Source: Clostridiales bacterium UBA1779 (GTDB taxonomy: Bacteria > Bacillota > Clostridia > Oscillospirales > CAG-272). From it: a stretch of 6,862 nucleotides of DNA. Position 1 is the stretch's first letter. Every line of letters starts with the position of its first letter. Shown in pieces: positions 6,049 through 6,862 of this stretch. Where the stretch lies: NCBI GenBank assembly GCA_002314565.1, contig DCGL01000111.1, positions 1 through 6,862 of the forward strand, written 5' to 3'. The translations under genes were made by a program, and so were the position numbers. Below the pieces are notes generated by a model. That model saw nothing but the letters and a program-made list of their open reading frames with translations. It searched no databases and had not been told where the DNA came from.

Positions 6049-6862
6049 ATGGCTACATTTGAAGGTTACGAAAGACGTGAAGCGAAGATTCTTGCTACAC
6101 TCGCTCAGTACGGAATCAAGTCTATTGATGAATGCAAGGCTATCTGCGACGAAAAGGGCATCGATCCCTACACCATCGTACAGGAAACACAGCCTATCTG
6201 CTTTGAAAATGCCAAGTGGGCCTACACAGTAGGTGCCGCCATCGCCATCAAGAAGGGCGATAAGAAAGCTGCCGACGCTGCTGCTGATATCGGTATCGGT
6301 CTTCAGGCTTTCTGCATCCCCGGCTCCGTTGCCGAAAACCGCAAGGTCGGTCTCGGACACGGCAACCTCGGCAAGATGCTCCTTTCCGACGAAACAGAGT
6401 GCTTCTGCTTCCTCGCCGGTCACGAATCCTTTGCCGCTGCTGAAGGCGCTATCAAGATTGCCCTCAACGCCAACAAGGTAAGAACCAAACCCCTGCGCGT
6501 TATCCTCAACGGTCTCGGAAAAGATGCCGCTTACATCATTTCCAGAATCAACGGATTTACATACGTTCAGACTCAGTTCCTTCCCGCCACTGAAGAAGTT
6601 GAAATCGTTCGCGAAGTCCGCTTCTCCAAGGGTCCCAGAGCTGACGTCCGCTGCTACGGCTGCGATTCAGTTCCCGAAGGCGTTGCCGTTATGAGACTTG
6701 AAAAGGTCGGCGTTTCCATCACCGGTAACTCCACCAACCCCACCAGATTCCAGCATCCTACTGCCGGAACCTACAAGAAGTGGTGCGTTGAGAACGGCTT
6801 CAAATATTTCTCCGTTGCTTCCGGCGGAGGAACGGGCCGTACACTTCATCCCGATAACATGG
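6049..6862 (+). CDS. GGGtGRT-family protein, 3' end beyond window
   Basis: The open frame runs from ATG 6049 past the right edge and gives 271 residues. The motif GGGTGRT at residues 259-265, followed by LHPDN, is the signature that names the GGGtGRT family (Pfam PF14057), a group of putative enzymes without a known reaction. Members are, as I recall, about 330 residues, so perhaps 60 are missing. There is no signal peptide or membrane span, so it is probably cytosolic. Nine cysteines are visible, including CKAIC (29-33), CFC (118-120) and CYGC (202-205), which suggests metal or Fe-S binding. The glycine-rich signature could be a phosphate or nucleotide loop, but it is not a Walker A. AGGAGGT overlaps the stop of the preceding gene and lies 9 bases before the ATG, showing tight coupling to the NifU-like protein. 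Codons are strongly biased (AAG, ATC, CTC; no ATA seen). Confidence 0.9.
   Translation, partial: MATFEGYERREAKILATLAQYGIKSIDECKAICDEKGIDPYTIVQETQPICFENAKWAYTVGAAIAIKKGDKKAADAAADIGIGLQAFCIPGSVAENRKVGLGHGNLGKMLLSDETECFCFLAGHESFAAAEGAIKIALNANKVRTKPLRVILNGLGKDAAYIISRINGFTYVQTQFLPATEEVEIVREVRFSKGPRADVRCYGCDSVPEGVAVMRLEKVGVSITGNSTNPTRFQHPTAGTYKKWCVENGFKYFSVASGGGTGRTLHPDNM

Noticed and set aside
5974..6423. Antisense open frame of 149 codons opposite the start of the GGGtGRT gene
   Set aside because: The sense frame is continuous with a strong ribosome site and family motif; the antisense frame has no supporting signal.

Overview
The window looks like a chromosomal segment from an anaerobic member of the Clostridia (Firmicutes), probably a gut or rumen-type lineage. 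Supporting signs are the AGGAGG-type ribosome sites, the sigma-A promoters with TATAAT boxes, a Gram-positive-style lipoprotein solute-binding protein, a CIRCE operator, a Firmicutes-type palindromic repeat, and a NifU-like/GGGtGRT gene pair that I associate mainly with anaerobes. No ribosomal or other phylogenetic marker is present, so the lineage is inference.

Layout. The left 4.3 kb is transcribed leftward. From right to left it holds the disaggregase gene clpB (1681-4263) behind a CIRCE heat-shock operator (4369-4395); a 42-codon TTG-start ORF (1516-1644) with a good ribosome site; an intrinsic terminator (1457-1507); and then a separate amino-acid ABC transporter operon. That operon starts at an extended -10 promoter (1352-1379) and encodes a lipoprotein solute-binding protein (466-1269) and a permease (1-391, running off the left edge). 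A 12-bp perfect hairpin lies between these two genes. An ATPase gene is expected beyond the edge but is not visible.

The 395-bp divergent gap 4264-4658 carries the clpB leader and CIRCE, a perfect 28/29-bp inverted repeat (4472-4544) resembling the REP-like elements linked to RAYT transposases, and a rightward extended -10 promoter (4557-4585). The right 2.2 kb is transcribed rightward. It holds a PduL-type phosphate acyltransferase (4659-5231), a NifU/IscU-like protein (5309-6034), and a GGGtGRT-family protein (6049 to beyond the right edge).

How the genes may work together. ClpB is a stress chaperone controlled by HrcA, and the ABC genes import a polar amino acid. PduL would interconvert an acyl-CoA (probably acetyl-CoA) and an acyl phosphate. 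The NifU-like and GGGtGRT proteins are tightly coupled (14-bp gap, ribosome site overlapping the stop codon) and cysteine-rich. They are the best candidate here for a poorly described system, perhaps a specialised Fe-S or metal maturation module. The three rightward genes share a strongly biased codon usage typical of high expression. No CRISPR array, tRNA, rRNA or transposase gene was seen.
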